Counted from the first letter of the stretch, positions 25,780 through 34,681 are shown. The stretch: 64,000 nucleotides of DNA from Jeotgalibacillus sp. S-D1 (GCF_004358665.1 NZ_SMZR01000002.1:682001-746000), one strand, 5' to 3'. The notes: generated from the sequence alone by a model not told the origin. A program made the numbers and translations.

Positions 25780-26030
25780 TTAGAGTATCATCCTTTCAAC
25801 AGAAATTTTACCTTTCCTGCCATTATACTGTTTTCGTGTCATTCATTATATAGTGATCAGCCCATTAATGGAGACATAGCACAAAATTACAGGGGAAAAA
25901 TAATTTTAAAAGAACCATTCGATTTAAGACCTGAAACTGTTGAAGGATTATTACATTTTTGTTACAATTGTAATAATTCGATTTCATTCTTTGACAGAAT
26001 GACCTAAGAAAGGACTGTTTTTCCAATCCT

Positions 26031-26840
26031 ATGAAAAAAATGATAAGCCTGCTGATCGCCGCATCCGTTTTACTCCTGCTTTTAGGAATGGTACGGGGCG
26101 AATACCGACATAAGCAAATTGAAATTGAGCAAAAATTAGAGCGGTTAAATCCCGCATTAAATAATGATATTAATTATTTTGATTACTTGACTTATCGCGT
26201 AATGAAAAATGGGTCTGCACGGGTTGCGACATTAGGAAGCAGCGTGACAAAGGGTGTTGGAGCAAGCGCTCCGAGTCAGTCATGGCGCGCCCTGCTTCAA
26301 AAAGAATTACGGGATACAAGCCGGCCGCTTAAACATGTGACTGTCAGCAATCACGGTCATTCCGGTTATACCTCTGCTATGCTGCTTGATCAGGACGTTC
26401 TTTCTAAAGTGAAAAACAGCCGCCCAGATTTAATCATTCTTGAAACGTCAGTGATTAACAACTATCGCCGTTCTGTTTCAATGGAAGAAACGCAGGCTTC
26501 CATTGAAGAGCTGTATCGTACTTTTAAAGAACAAATTCCGGGTGTTGAAATCCTGTTTATAGCACCAAATCCAATACTAAAGGAAAATATAGACCCTTCC
26601 GGATTGAATCAGCTGGGACATACCTTTGAGGAATATGTGGACTTTACGGAGCAGATTATTAAAGATAATAAGTGGAATTACTTTGATACCCATGGCCATA
26701 TGATGGATGAGATGGCGATTAGAGGACTTGAGAAAAAAGACGTATTAAATGACATGATTCATCCGAATGATCTGGGGTACAGCATATGGTTTGAAGAGCT
26801 TTTCTACGAAGGTCTCACCAGATCCATTTCAGGAAAATAA
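26031..26840 (+). CDS. SGNH/GDSL-family hydrolase, membrane-anchored or secreted
   Basis: 269 residues. An N-terminal signal-anchor helix (LLIAASVLLLLLGMV) is followed by the SGNH blocks: TLGSSVTKG (Ser), NHGHSGYTS (Gly), ETSVINNYR (Asn) and DMIHPNDLGY (Asp-His). Such enzymes deacylate cell-wall sugars or lipids outside the membrane. Ribosome-binding site is weak (AAAGGA is 18 nt away), and a second in-frame ATG lies nine bases downstream. Monocistronic, followed by a strong hairpin. Confidence 0.88.
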   Translation: MKKMISLLIAASVLLLLLGMVRGEYRHKQIEIEQKLERLNPALNNDINYFDYLTYRVMKNGSARVATLGSSVTKGVGASAPSQSWRALLQKELRDTSRPLKHVTVSNHGHSGYTSAMLLDQDVLSKVKNSRPDLIILETSVINNYRRSVSMEETQASIEELYRTFKEQIPGVEILFIAPNPILKENIDPSGLNQLGHTFEEYVDFTEQIIKDNKWNYFDTHGHMMDEMAIRGLEKKDVLNDMIHPNDLGYSIWFEELFYEGLTRSISGK

Positions 26841-26882
26841 ATCATGATAAAAATATGCGACAATACCTTCCAAATTTAAAAA

Positions 26883-26935
26883 AGAATGCACCTTACGAAC
26901 CCGTGACTTGTTCGTGAGGTGCATTCTTTTTTGTG
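26883..26935. terminator. Bidirectional terminator
   Basis: GAATGCACCTTACGAAC and GTTCGTGAGGTGCATTC form a 17-bp stem with one mismatch and a 9-nt loop, T6 on the right and A-rich on the left. It serves the SGNH gene and probably the convergent membrane-protein gene. Confidence 0.92.
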
Positions 26936-26984
26936 CAAAATTATTGTTTTATGATATCAAAGCGGAAATCAACACTGCACTTAT

Positions 26985-27293
26985 CTAAAGAAAGTTGGCA
27001 ATCAAAAAGGTCAATAAAATAGGAGCAATCCACAGAATCGGCAATGAATTAGTGATGATCATCTTTTTCCAATTCTTTTTATGATAAGCAGTCCAGCTCA
27101 TTGCAATCGTGAAAATTAACACAACCGGATAAGCACCTGCCATATAGACCAGCACGTCCGAAAAAACGCTGAGCTGCTGTTCTTCCTGCGTCATCATCAT
27201 GGTCAGACCAAAAAAAGCAAACCAAACAGGAATGAACAATAAATAAAACACCTGACTTGACCAAAGTAAAATAGCCGCTTTACTGTTTTTCAT
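26985..27293 (-). CDS. Small membrane protein (three helices)
   Basis: 102 residues with three hydrophobic segments (about 8-32, 45-66, 78-101) and a short charged loop YHKKNWKKM. No family recognised with confidence. GAGAGGA lies seven bases before the ATG. It follows the msrAB gene by 18 nt, so it is probably transcribed with it. Confidence 0.75.
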   Translation of the reverse strand: MKNSKAAILLWSSQVFYLLFIPVWFAFFGLTMMMTQEEQQLSVFSDVLVYMAGAYPVVLIFTIAMSWTAYHKKNWKKMIITNSLPILWIAPILLTFLIANFL

Positions 27294-27311
27294 ATAGGAA
27301 TCCTCTCTTTT

Positions 27312-28259
27312 TCATTTTCTCACCGAAAAGAGAAGAAGAAAATCTTCGTACCCCTCTTCTTTAAGTTTCTCTTTTGGAATAAACCGCAGAGCCGCCGAAT
27401 TGATGCAATAACGCAGACCCCCGGGCTTTGGTCCGTCCTCAAACACATGACCAAGATGTGAATCAGCTTCTCTGCTCCTGATCTCTTTTCTCGTGTAACG
27501 GGTTGAAACATCCCATTCTTCCCTTACCATGGAGTCCGTGATCGGCTTCTTAAATGATGGCCATCCGCAGCCGGCATCATATTGATCACGTGAACTGAAC
27601 AATGGCTCACCCGACACAACATCCACATAAATCCCCTCATATTTATTATCCCAATATAGGTTTTCATAAGGAGGTTCTGTTCCATTTTCCTGGGTCACAT
27701 AATACTGCATATCCGTTAGTTTTTCTTTTAAGGCTGTACGGTCTTTCGGCCAGTATCTCCGTTTAAACTCTTCCCGGCCTGAGCCGCGAAAATATAGAGC
27801 ATATCGAAAAGGGTTTTTCGCTTCAAATTGCTGGTGATATTCCTCTGCCGGAAAAAAAGGCCTGGCTTCTTTCACTTTTGTAATGATTGGCTTTTCAAAA
27901 CGTCCGCTCTTTTCAAGCCTGTTGATTGAATGCAGCGCTTTTTCATGCTGCTTATTTGAGTGGGTGAAAATAATGGATCGGTAAGCCGGGCCTCTGTCAC
28001 TGAATTGACCGTCAGGATCTGTTGGATCGGTTATTGTCCAAAATAGATCCAGCAGCTCTTCATAAGAAAGCTGGTCAGGATCAAATGTTATCTGAACCGC
28101 TTCCACATGGTCTGTTTCCCCTGTTTTGACCGATGAATAGCTGGCACTTTCCGCATCTCCGCCTGTATAGCCGGACACCACCTTCTCAATTCCCTGCAGT
28201 TCATCAAAAGGACGAACCAAACACCAGAAGCAGCCGCCCGCTAACGTTGCTTTTTCCAT
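27312..28259 (-). CDS. msrAB: Bifunctional methionine sulfoxide reductase A/B
   Basis: About 315 residues. The MsrA domain (1-160) has the catalytic GGCFWC with Cys10. The MsrB domain (175-315) has [22 protein letters not shown] and [11 protein letters not shown] with the catalytic Cys. The MsrB half lacks the two CxxC zinc motifs ([10 protein letters not shown] replaces the first), so it is the zinc-free type. It repairs both S and R stereoisomers of oxidised methionine. ATG 28259, six bases after GGGGGTG, is preferred over the GTG three codons earlier. Confidence 0.95.
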   Translation of the reverse strand: MEKATLAGGCFWCLVRPFDELQGIEKVVSGYTGGDAESASYSSVKTGETDHVEAVQITFDPDQLSYEELLDLFWTITDPTDPDGQFSDRGPAYRSIIFTHSNKQHEKALHSINRLEKSGRFEKPIITKVKEARPFFPAEEYHQQFEAKNPFRYALYFRGSGREEFKRRYWPKDRTALKEKLTDMQYYVTQENGTEPPYENLYWDNKYEGIYVDVVSGEPLFSSRDQYDAGCGWPSFKKPITDSMVREEWDVSTRYTRKEIRSREADSHLGHVFEDGPKPGGLRYCINSAALRFIPKEKLKEEGYEDFLLLFSVRK

Positions 28260-28358
28260 GATCTTCACCCCCGCACAATCAGCCTGTTTACCTTACTATA
28301 ATAGTATCTTTTAGCATTCGCAGATAGTAAAATGCCTGCCCTCACCCAAAGAGGCAGC

Positions 28359-30062
28359 TTACATCTTTTCAGGAGCTGCTATTCCCAGTAAACGTAAGCT
28401 TTCTTTTAAGGTGATTATAATGGATTTAATGAGCAGCAGCTGCTGGATTTTTGTGGTTGGATCTTTTTCTTTTAAGATGTTTGTATGTGCATAGTAATGA
28501 TTAAAATGCTGTGCCAGATCAACCGCATATTTGGCAATTTTAGAAGGATCCCATTCAGTAAACGCTTCTGTAATGACACCTTCAAATTCACTCAGTTGAA
28601 ATACGATCATTCGTTCTTCCTCTCCAAACGAGGAGAAGCATGTATTCGCTGCTGCAGCTGACTCTACTTCACTTCCCTGCACATTTCTTACCAGTGAGCA
28701 GGCTCTTGCATGTGCGTATTGAACATAAGGACCAGTTTCCCCTTCAAATCTCAGCATTTCCTCCAATTCAAAATGAACGTCATTTTTGCGAAATACTTTT
28801 AAATCATGGAACATGACTGCGCCAACCCCTACCAGTTGGGCAACAGACTCTTTGTTTTCAAGAGAAGGATTTTTCTTTTCGATCGCTTCAGCAGCCATCT
28901 CAACCGATTTATCGAGCACTTCTTCCAATAAAACAACCTTCCCTTTTCTTGTAGACATTTTCTTGCTGTCTTTCAGCATCATACCAAATGAAATATGAAC
29001 CAGATCATCCGCCCATTTGGCATTTAATTTTTTTAATACAGCCTTTAATTGTTTAAAATGAAGGGATTGCTCATTTCCTACCACGTAGAGCGATTTTGCA
29101 AAAGAATACTGATCCTTCCGGTAAAAAGCCGCTGCTAAATCTCTTGTCGCGTATAACGTCGCACCATCTCTTTTTTGGATTAAACAAGGGGGCAGATTGT
29201 CCTCCAGCCTTACGACCATCGCACCGTCTGACTCCTCCAGCAGCTTTGCCTCTGACAATTTATTAATTACTGCATCCATTTTATCGTTATAAAATGCTTC
29301 TCCATTATAGGAATCAAACGAGATGTTCATTTTGTCATAGACCAGAGAAAATGCGTCCAACGAAACGGCTCGAAACCATTTCCAAAGCTCGGTCGCCTCC
29401 TGGTCACCATCTTCCAGTTTTCTGAACCAGTGACGTGCCTCTTCATTTAAATCTTCATTTAATTCAGCTTGTTCGTGGAAATACACATATAGCTTGTGTA
29501 GCTCAACAATGGGAGAACGCTTCACCTGTTCTTCATCTCCCCACTTCTTATAAGCAGTGATCAGCTTTCCGAATTGCGTTCCCCAATCGCCAATATGGTT
29601 AATGCGTACCGGCTTATACCCCACCTTTTCCACTATGTTTGCAATCGCATTTCCAATTACAGTAGATCGTAAATGGCCCATGGAAAACGGCTTGGCAATG
29701 TTTGGGGACGATAAGTCAATGGTGATTTTTTCACCGTGTCCTATTGTTTGATCTCCAAATTGCGGCCCCTCATGCAGAATCCGGGAAAGTATCTTTGCTG
29801 AAAAGGTTGGAATATCGAGATAAAAATTCACATAACCGCCAACTGCCACTGCTCTATTGATTCCTTCTATGCTAAAGTCCTGCACCAGCTTTTCAGCTAT
29901 TTGATTTGGTGCTTGTTTCAAGGTACGAGCCAGACGAAAACAGGGAAAAGCAAAATCCCCCATGTCCGGGTGCTTTGGTTTCTCAATCCATGTTTCCACT
30001 TTTTCTTTTACGCCCATCTGTTCAAGAAGCTGTTCGAGCTTTTCGGCAATGTGTGTTTTCAT
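28359..30062 (-). CDS. argS: Arginyl-tRNA synthetase
   Basis: About 567 residues, class I synthetase. The HIGH-like SMGH lies in SPNIAKPFSMGHLRST and the KMSKS-like signature is MSTRKGKVV; a DALR anticodon-binding domain is at the C-terminus (YYAHTNIL). It charges tRNA-Arg. ATG 30062 is placed by AGGAGG nine bases upstream; earlier in-frame starts lie inside the leader. Expression is governed by a T-box leader, so it responds to uncharged tRNA-Arg. B. subtilis argS has no T-box that I know of, so this may be a second or replaced copy. Confidence 0.95.
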   Translation of the reverse strand: MKTHIAEKLEQLLEQMGVKEKVETWIEKPKHPDMGDFAFPCFRLARTLKQAPNQIAEKLVQDFSIEGINRAVAVGGYVNFYLDIPTFSAKILSRILHEGPQFGDQTIGHGEKITIDLSSPNIAKPFSMGHLRSTVIGNAIANIVEKVGYKPVRINHIGDWGTQFGKLITAYKKWGDEEQVKRSPIVELHKLYVYFHEQAELNEDLNEEARHWFRKLEDGDQEATELWKWFRAVSLDAFSLVYDKMNISFDSYNGEAFYNDKMDAVINKLSEAKLLEESDGAMVVRLEDNLPPCLIQKRDGATLYATRDLAAAFYRKDQYSFAKSLYVVGNEQSLHFKQLKAVLKKLNAKWADDLVHISFGMMLKDSKKMSTRKGKVVLLEEVLDKSVEMAAEAIEKKNPSLENKESVAQLVGVGAVMFHDLKVFRKNDVHFELEEMLRFEGETGPYVQYAHARACSLVRNVQGSEVESAAAANTCFSSFGEEERMIVFQLSEFEGVITEAFTEWDPSKIAKYAVDLAQHFNHYYAHTNILKEKDPTTKIQQLLLIKSIIITLKESLRLLGIAAPEKM

Positions 30063-30083
30063 TCCTTTTTTCCTCCTCTGCAT

Positions 30084-30342
30084 TAAAAAAAGCATTCGTC
30101 TCCTGCATAAAATGCAGGAGACGAATGCTTAATATCCGCGGTACCACTCCAATTGAATGCAAAAAATGCATTCCAACTTATGCATGTAACGGCTGCATCT
30201 ATCCGGAACTGCCTACTCTGTTCAGCAGTTCACCTCACAAGTGCGCTTCAAGCAGGGGGTTTGCACCAGGCTTCCATCATCCCCGGCTCGCTAAGGCATC
30301 GCCCATGCTCTACTTTCTTGCTCATCGATCCTATCTATATGT
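30084..30342 (-). promoter_or_regulatory. T-box leader (arginine) of argS
   Basis: On the minus strand GGAGTGGTACCGCGG (30150-30136) is the T-box sequence. It is followed by a strong terminator at 30129-30084: GCATTCGTCTCCTGCAT paired with its complement, then T7. Upstream, a stem I region holds an AGTA-type start, GGGGATGATGGAAG distal elements and GAAGCGCAC. The likely specifier is CGC (Arg) at 30245-30243, followed by A. Uncharged tRNA-Arg would stabilise the antiterminator and allow argS transcription. Confidence 0.93.
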
Positions 30343-30348
30343 TGACTT

Positions 30349-30378
30349 ATTATACAAAACGAAGAATACACATTGCAA
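30349..30378 (-). promoter_or_regulatory. Promoter of the argS T-box transcript
   Basis: On the minus strand TTGCAA (30378-30373) and a perfect TATAAT (30354-30349) are 18 nt apart. The start point would be about seven bases further, at the beginning of the T-box leader. Confidence 0.78.
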
Positions 30379-30510
30379 CTACTTCTTTGTGAGCGGAGAA
30401 ATAAAACCACAAATTTTCACTTTATATGATGCCGCCGTTAAAAATGAAAAAGATTAATTTTAAATTCGTGTTTATTATTAGTAAATTCGTGGTAAATACG
30501 TAAAATAAAT

Positions 30511-30536
30511 AAAAAAAACCACCGCAGCCACGGTGG
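30511..30536 (-). terminator. Terminator of the receiver-domain gene
   Basis: On the minus strand CCACCG and CGGTGG pair around a 6-nt loop, then T8. It lies 8 nt after the stop at 30544. Confidence 0.9.
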
Positions 30537-30543
30537 AAACTTT

Positions 30544-30918
30544 TTATTTATTATAGGGATTTTTTCTGAACAATTGATTATTTAATGTAGCAGTCAAGTT
30601 TTCCTTTGAAAACGGCTTGACATCTACATTTCTTTTTTTATCTTGAAAAGCTACCTCAATATTTACAAGGGAATCTTCTTTCGAAAGATAAATAACCGGG
30701 CATTTCGAGTGCTCTCTTATTTGACGGTACCAATAATAACCGTCAAAAAAAGGCAATGCGACATTTGTTAAAACCAGATCCGGTTTTTCTTCGTTAAAAA
30801 TCTCAATAATCCGCTCAAAATCTGTAACTGGGATTGGCTGATAGCCACTCTCTACAATCTGGTCGGCAAGATCTAAGCGTAGATCAGTATCGTCTTCGAT
30901 AATCATGATCCTTTGCAT
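30544..30918 (-). CDS. Receiver-only response regulator lacking the phospho-acceptor Asp
   Basis: 124 residues that align over their whole length with a CheY-like receiver of the BceR/OmpR type: acidic pocket EDD (8-10), Ser79 in VIYLSKED, and Lys101 in VKPF. The residue that should be the phosphorylated Asp is Asn52 (LVLTNVALPFFDGY, where DLVLLDINLP would be typical). There is no DNA-binding domain, and a terminator follows at once, so the short form appears stable rather than cut by a recent frameshift. It could be a pseudo-receiver that binds partners without phosphorylation, or a decaying remnant. The binding-site context (about 265 nt of empty sequence upstream) gives no partner kinase. 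Confidence 0.8.
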   Translation of the reverse strand: MQRIMIIEDDTDLRLDLADQIVESGYQPIPVTDFERIIEIFNEEKPDLVLTNVALPFFDGYYWYRQIREHSKCPVIYLSKEDSLVNIEVAFQDKKRNVDVKPFSKENLTATLNNQLFRKNPYNK

Positions 30919-31186
30919 ATAGATTCCTCCTTACTCATTAACCCCGCCCACAATAGGCGCACTTATTACGACTCTTTGGCTAACTTTACTTTCAATCGTT
31001 CCACATCTATGAATTCCGTTTTTCCTGCAAATGAAAAGCTGATACTTTTCCAAACTGACAAGCCTATGCTAATTTAGTCTGTAAATAAAGCATATACTGC
31101 TCTAAGTTAACAAGCATTGTCTCATACAAACTCTTCTATGTAAAAAATTCAGATTCTGGGAGTGTCTTAAAAGATTCATATTCTTT

Positions 31187-31555
31187 CTAATGATATTCCA
31201 TAAATTCAATTCTATTACCAAATGGATCTTCAACAAATAAACGATCGCGCCCTGCAATAGGTTCCTCTTCTTCAATTGTATAAGACGCTTTCTCCAAACG
31301 GTCCCGAAGTTCAACAAGACCTTCCACCACAAGAGCAGGATGGGCTTTCTTGGGAGCTGCAAACGGCTCGAGCGTACCAATATGAATCTCCTGCATCCCG
31401 CAGCTAAACCAGCAGCCGCCTCTTCCTCGCAAGTTCTCAGGCTTCGGAACTTCTTTCAGCCCGAGCAGCCCGGTATAAAATTCTCTTGCTTTATCTTCAT
31501 GGCCTTTTGGTGCAACCAGTTGAACATGATCAATCCCTTTAAATAAAAAACCCAT
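31187..31555 (-). CDS. VOC-family (glyoxalase/bleomycin-resistance fold) protein
   Basis: About 122 residues with the paired beta-alpha-beta-beta-beta modules: FKGIDHVQLVAPKGHEDKAREFY at the first metal His, and RDRLFVEDPFGNRIEFME with the terminal Glu. His, His/Gln and Glu ligands suggest a metal-dependent lyase, isomerase or dioxygenase; the substrate is unknown. ATG 31555 follows GGGGG by six bases. It is the last gene of a run AraC - PH-like protein - VOC. Confidence 0.88.
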   Translation of the reverse strand: MGFLFKGIDHVQLVAPKGHEDKAREFYTGLLGLKEVPKPENLRGRGGCWFSCGMQEIHIGTLEPFAAPKKAHPALVVEGLVELRDRLEKASYTIEEEEPIAGRDRLFVEDPFGNRIEFMEYH

Positions 31556-31575
31556 TGTAATCCCCCATTTTCTCT

Positions 31576-31857
31576 TCACAATTTCAAATCGTGATATTTT
31601 TTTATAAAATCTTCCGGATGCTCCTTTACTTTGTAAGGGAACAATCCTCTGACAGTGTGAATATACAGCAGACCGTAGCTGCGGGCACTCGATTTATAGG
31701 ATATATCCAAAATCTCTGAAAAGAAAAATTGATTGATCTGATCTGTGATTCTGTTTTCATAAAGGACCAGCTCATGATTATGCTCGATAATGTGCTGCTC
31801 CTCCCATTCAATCTTTCTGGTGACCGTAATATACCCGTGTGTCTTAATAACTTTGAT
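31576..31857 (-). CDS. PH-like domain protein without a normal start codon (about 91-94 aa)
   Basis: A frame open from just after a TAG at about 31902 to TGA at 31578-31576 reads like a real protein: IKVIKTHGYITVTRKIEWEE, ENRITDQINQFFFSEILDIS, SYGLLYIHTVRGLFPYKV, EHPEDFIKKYHDL. The alternation of strands and the closing helix resemble bacterial PH-domain proteins. The gene lies between araC (stop 31875) and the VOC gene (start 31555), behind a strong AAAGGGGAGGGG. Yet no ATG, GTG or TTG follows that site in frame. ATC at 31857 or ATT at 31848 are the only candidates. Either a rare start or a mutated start codon; the left end given is uncertain. Confidence 0.55.
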   Translation of the reverse strand: MKVIKTHGYITVTRKIEWEEQHIIEHNHELVLYENRITDQINQFFFSEILDISYKSSARSYGLLYIHTVRGLFPYKVKEHPEDFIKKYHDLKL

Positions 31858-31874
31858 ATAGACCCCTCCCCTTT

Positions 31875-32624
31875 CTAGGATGGCTTTTGGATGGACAGTC
31901 TAAATTGTTTTGGTGTAAGACCTAATTGCTCCTTAAACACTTTTGTAAAATAACTTTGGTTGCAGAAAGCAAATTGATCAGATATTTCTACTATTTCCCT
32001 GTTTGAAAATTGCAGGTAATATCTTGCCTCAATTACTTTCCTGTGATTGCTGAACTGCTTAACTGTCATTCCAACTTCTTGTTTAAATAATTTAGCTAAA
32101 TAACTCGGACTCACTGTAAGTTTGTTCGCAACCTCTTCGACTTCAATCGGCTGTTCCAATTTTCCATTAATAAGTTCAATCGCCTGGCTCACGATGGGAT
32201 GATCGATTAATGGGTTAAGTCGCTCGTGGATCATTTCAGAAAACGCTTTAACCAGCCATTTCCCTCCGCCCATTAATTCCTCTTCAGACTTCCAGGTATA
32301 GATTAATTCTATGCAGGCTGAACTAAAACAAAAAATCTTTGTGGGAGAAACCCCGAACCTTTTTAATTCTTTGCCAAAGAGCACAACTTGAGAAAGGTAA
32401 AACCGTGGCAATGCTATAGGGAGTTCTTCTTTTGCACGGAGCTGTAAAATCTTTTGCAGCTCTTTCATACTTTTTTCGGCTGATTCAATCTCACCATTTA
32501 TAATCTGATTCATCAGATTATCCTGTACTTGAAAATAATAGTTGATTCCTTCTACATCTTTTGAAAGCTCGATATCCCGAATATAGTATTGAGCAAATTG
32601 TTCATCATATTCCGATTCTTTCAT
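31875..32624 (-). CDS. AraC-family transcriptional regulator
   Basis: 249 residues. The C-terminal double HTH runs from about 140: VEEVANKLTVSPSYLAKLFK, then EISDQFAFCNQSYFTKVFKEQLGLTPKQFR, the AraC signature. The N-terminal half is helical and acidic with no cupin motif, so the inducer is unknown. It is divergent from a multidrug-type exporter 275 nt away and probably controls it. A GAACA-AA-TGTTC palindrome at 32651-32662, just upstream of its start, is a candidate binding site. Confidence 0.9.
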   Translation of the reverse strand: MKESEYDEQFAQYYIRDIELSKDVEGINYYFQVQDNLMNQIINGEIESAEKSMKELQKILQLRAKEELPIALPRFYLSQVVLFGKELKRFGVSPTKIFCFSSACIELIYTWKSEEELMGGGKWLVKAFSEMIHERLNPLIDHPIVSQAIELINGKLEQPIEVEEVANKLTVSPSYLAKLFKQEVGMTVKQFSNHRKVIEARYYLQFSNREIVEISDQFAFCNQSYFTKVFKEQLGLTPKQFRLSIQKPS

Positions 32625-32650
32625 CGAAAAATCAGCCCCCTTGAATCCAC

Positions 32651-32662
32651 GAACAAATGTTC
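32651..32662. promoter_or_regulatory. Palindrome in the araC-exporter intergenic region
   Basis: GAACA and TGTTC arms with an AA centre, 26 nt upstream of the AraC start codon in the 275-nt divergent region. It is a possible autoregulatory or exporter operator. Nothing else in this region stands out except AT-rich promoter-like sequence. Confidence 0.35.
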
Positions 32663-32899
32663 ATTGTTTTATTTTATGGTAAATTAATTGTCATGTATTG
32701 TAAACAAATTGAATCATTAATTGAAGGTTTCGACAATATCCATTCAGCAGACAGACGTTTTTTGAATTGGTATAATTACTAGATTAATTTGATCTGTTCT
32801 GCTCCCGCTTCTTATGTGAATCGGGCATTTTTCTTTAAAGCATTGCTAAACATGGCTGTTGATTTCAGCTGAAATTAATTTAACGAAAGGGGCATGTTC

Positions 32900-34246
32900 A
32901 TGACGGCATCTGCAATGACGCCAGCTCCTTCCTATCATAAGACGATACTCGTTTTAAGTGTGGCAGTCTGGTTAACGGTTATGAATACAACCATGTTTAA
33001 TGTAGCTTTACCTGATGTACTACAGGAATTTTCACTTGCACCCTCTCAGGGGGCCTGGGTAGTATCGGGTTATTCCATCGTGCTTGCGATCTTTACGATT
33101 GCTTATACACGTTTATCAGATTATATACCCATTCGAACACTTGTTATAACAGGAATTTCACTATTTGGCTTTGCTTCAATTATTGGATTTTTTTCCACTT
33201 CCTTCGAGTGGCTTCTGGCAGCCCGGCTGGGGCAGTCCGCCGGGGCAGCAGCGATACCCGGATTATCAATGGTTTTTGCCGGCCGTTTTGTCCCTATTCA
33301 CCGACGGGGCCGTGCAATGGCAATGATTGCTTCTGCTTCTTCACTCGGTTTTGGGTTGGGACCGGTTGTTGGCGGAATCATCACCGACTATCTAAGCTGG
33401 AATTACCTGTTTATCGTAACGGTTTTTGTGATCGCTGTAATACCTGTCCTGCTTCATCTCCTCCCCGATCAGGAAACCAACAGAGGATCATTTGATGTGC
33501 TTGGAGGCATTTTAACCGGGTGTGCTGTTACCTCTTTTTTATTATTTGTTTCAACACTTAACATTCTGTACATTGTTTCGTTTGTTTTGCTCACGCTGCT
33601 TCTACTATGGAGAATAAAGAAAATAGCGTATCCTTTTATCCAGCCTGAGCTATTGAGCAACAGGCAGTACCGATTAATTGTGTATTTAAGCTATATCGGC
33701 TTTACACTTCATTTCGCCTTACTTATTTTGATGCCTTTAATGATTCAGCAGGTATTCGGAAGATCTGCCACAGCGGTCGGGTTCCTTATTTTCCCCGGAG
33801 CAATGCTTTCCGCTGTTGCAGCTATTTATGTCGGCCGTTTAATTGATGAATTCGGGAATGTCAGAGTGATGTTCCTCTCTCAGTTTTTGCTTCTCACATC
33901 CGCTGTCTTTTTCACCTTTTTCTCAGGACTTAGTGAATATATGGTGATGATCAGCTATATGTTTACGAGTTTTGGATTTTCAAGTCTTTCTTCAAGCACG
34001 ACAAACGAGATCTCTCGCATTCTTCCAAAAGATCAAGTTGCTACAGGAATTGGTATGAAGCAGCTCGTGCAATTTGTCGGAAGTGCTACGGGTGCGGTAT
34101 TAGGCACCTCAATACTCGAATCGAGCGGCCGGACCTATTCCGTAGCCTCCTTTCAGATTGCCTACTCAGCTTTAATTGTGTTAATGATAATCTCTTTACT
34201 ATTGCTGTTTTCATATAAGAAACGATCGATCGTATTGGACCAATAG
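32900..34246 (+). CDS. MFS drug:H+ antiporter (DHA2/TetL-like)
   Basis: About 448 residues, roughly 12-14 membrane segments. The start VWLTVMNTTMFNVALPDV is motif D1 of the DHA2 family; GRAMAMIASASSLGFGLGPVVGG contains the antiporter motif C (GxxxGPxxGG). It exports small hydrophobic or cationic compounds. ATG 32900 is preferred to ATG 32894 because AAAGGGG needs the longer spacing. The divergent AraC regulator is the probable controller. Confidence 0.9.
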   Translation: MTASAMTPAPSYHKTILVLSVAVWLTVMNTTMFNVALPDVLQEFSLAPSQGAWVVSGYSIVLAIFTIAYTRLSDYIPIRTLVITGISLFGFASIIGFFSTSFEWLLAARLGQSAGAAAIPGLSMVFAGRFVPIHRRGRAMAMIASASSLGFGLGPVVGGIITDYLSWNYLFIVTVFVIAVIPVLLHLLPDQETNRGSFDVLGGILTGCAVTSFLLFVSTLNILYIVSFVLLTLLLLWRIKKIAYPFIQPELLSNRQYRLIVYLSYIGFTLHFALLILMPLMIQQVFGRSATAVGFLIFPGAMLSAVAAIYVGRLIDEFGNVRVMFLSQFLLLTSAVFFTFFSGLSEYMVMISYMFTSFGFSSLSSSTTNEISRILPKDQVATGIGMKQLVQFVGSATGAVLGTSILESSGRTYSVASFQIAYSALIVLMIISLLLLFSYKKRSIVLDQ

Positions 34247-34266
34247 TGTCCGATACGATTTTTTTG
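34228..34266 (+). terminator. Terminator of the exporter gene
   Basis: ATCGTATTGGAC pairs with GTCCGATACGAT (one mismatch) around a 7-nt loop that contains the stop codon, followed by T7. Confidence 0.9.
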
Positions 34267-34321
34267 TGGGGACGGCAGCATGAATTGACGCGACGGGCTG
34301 GATCGGCCAACGGGACGGGAC

Positions 34322-34505
34322 GACCGATAAAAGAGAAATGTTGATCGATAAAATGCTGAAAGTGTACGATATCCTGCCAAAGCAGTACGATAAATATCAA
34401 TTTCCCCTCCGCAGAACGATAAATCCGGAAACGTGAGCGATATATCCCGAAATCAGTGCGATAAAGCCTTAAGTTTGTTTGATATATTCACATAAGTGTT
34501 CGATA
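34322..34505 (-). repeat. Nine-box 21-nt phased element, copy 2 (minus orientation)
   Basis: Read on the minus strand, TATC boxes start at 34505, 34484, 34463, 34442, 34421, then after 29 nt at 34392, 34371, 34350, 34329; all other steps are exactly 21. Boxes vary more than in the other copies (TATCGAACA, TATCAAACA, TATCGCACT ...), but box 8 is TATCGATCA and box 9 TATCGGTCG. The rest of the 34267-34680 gap is GC-rich next to box 9 and AT-rich toward argC; no gene is visible in it. Confidence 0.85.
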
Positions 34506-34681
34506 TATTCATTAAAATGCATAAATGCTCCCTGCTTGTTGTAAGATTGCCCGAGAAAATTCACTATAGAAACTTCTTAAACACTCATTTACCAACGATT
34601 AAAATAGCAGTCTCCCACAAAATCAAACCTCACACAAATACCACAAATTAAATTAATTTTAAATTATTTATAAAAATACTG

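Noticed and set aside
29906-30457. 183-aa + strand frame over the argS leader
   Set aside because: It is antisense to argS and to a clear T-box leader and terminator.
31626-31811. 61-aa minus-strand frame starting at TTG
   Set aside because: It is a shifted reading of the PH-like gene in the neighbouring frame, whose product looks far more protein-like.
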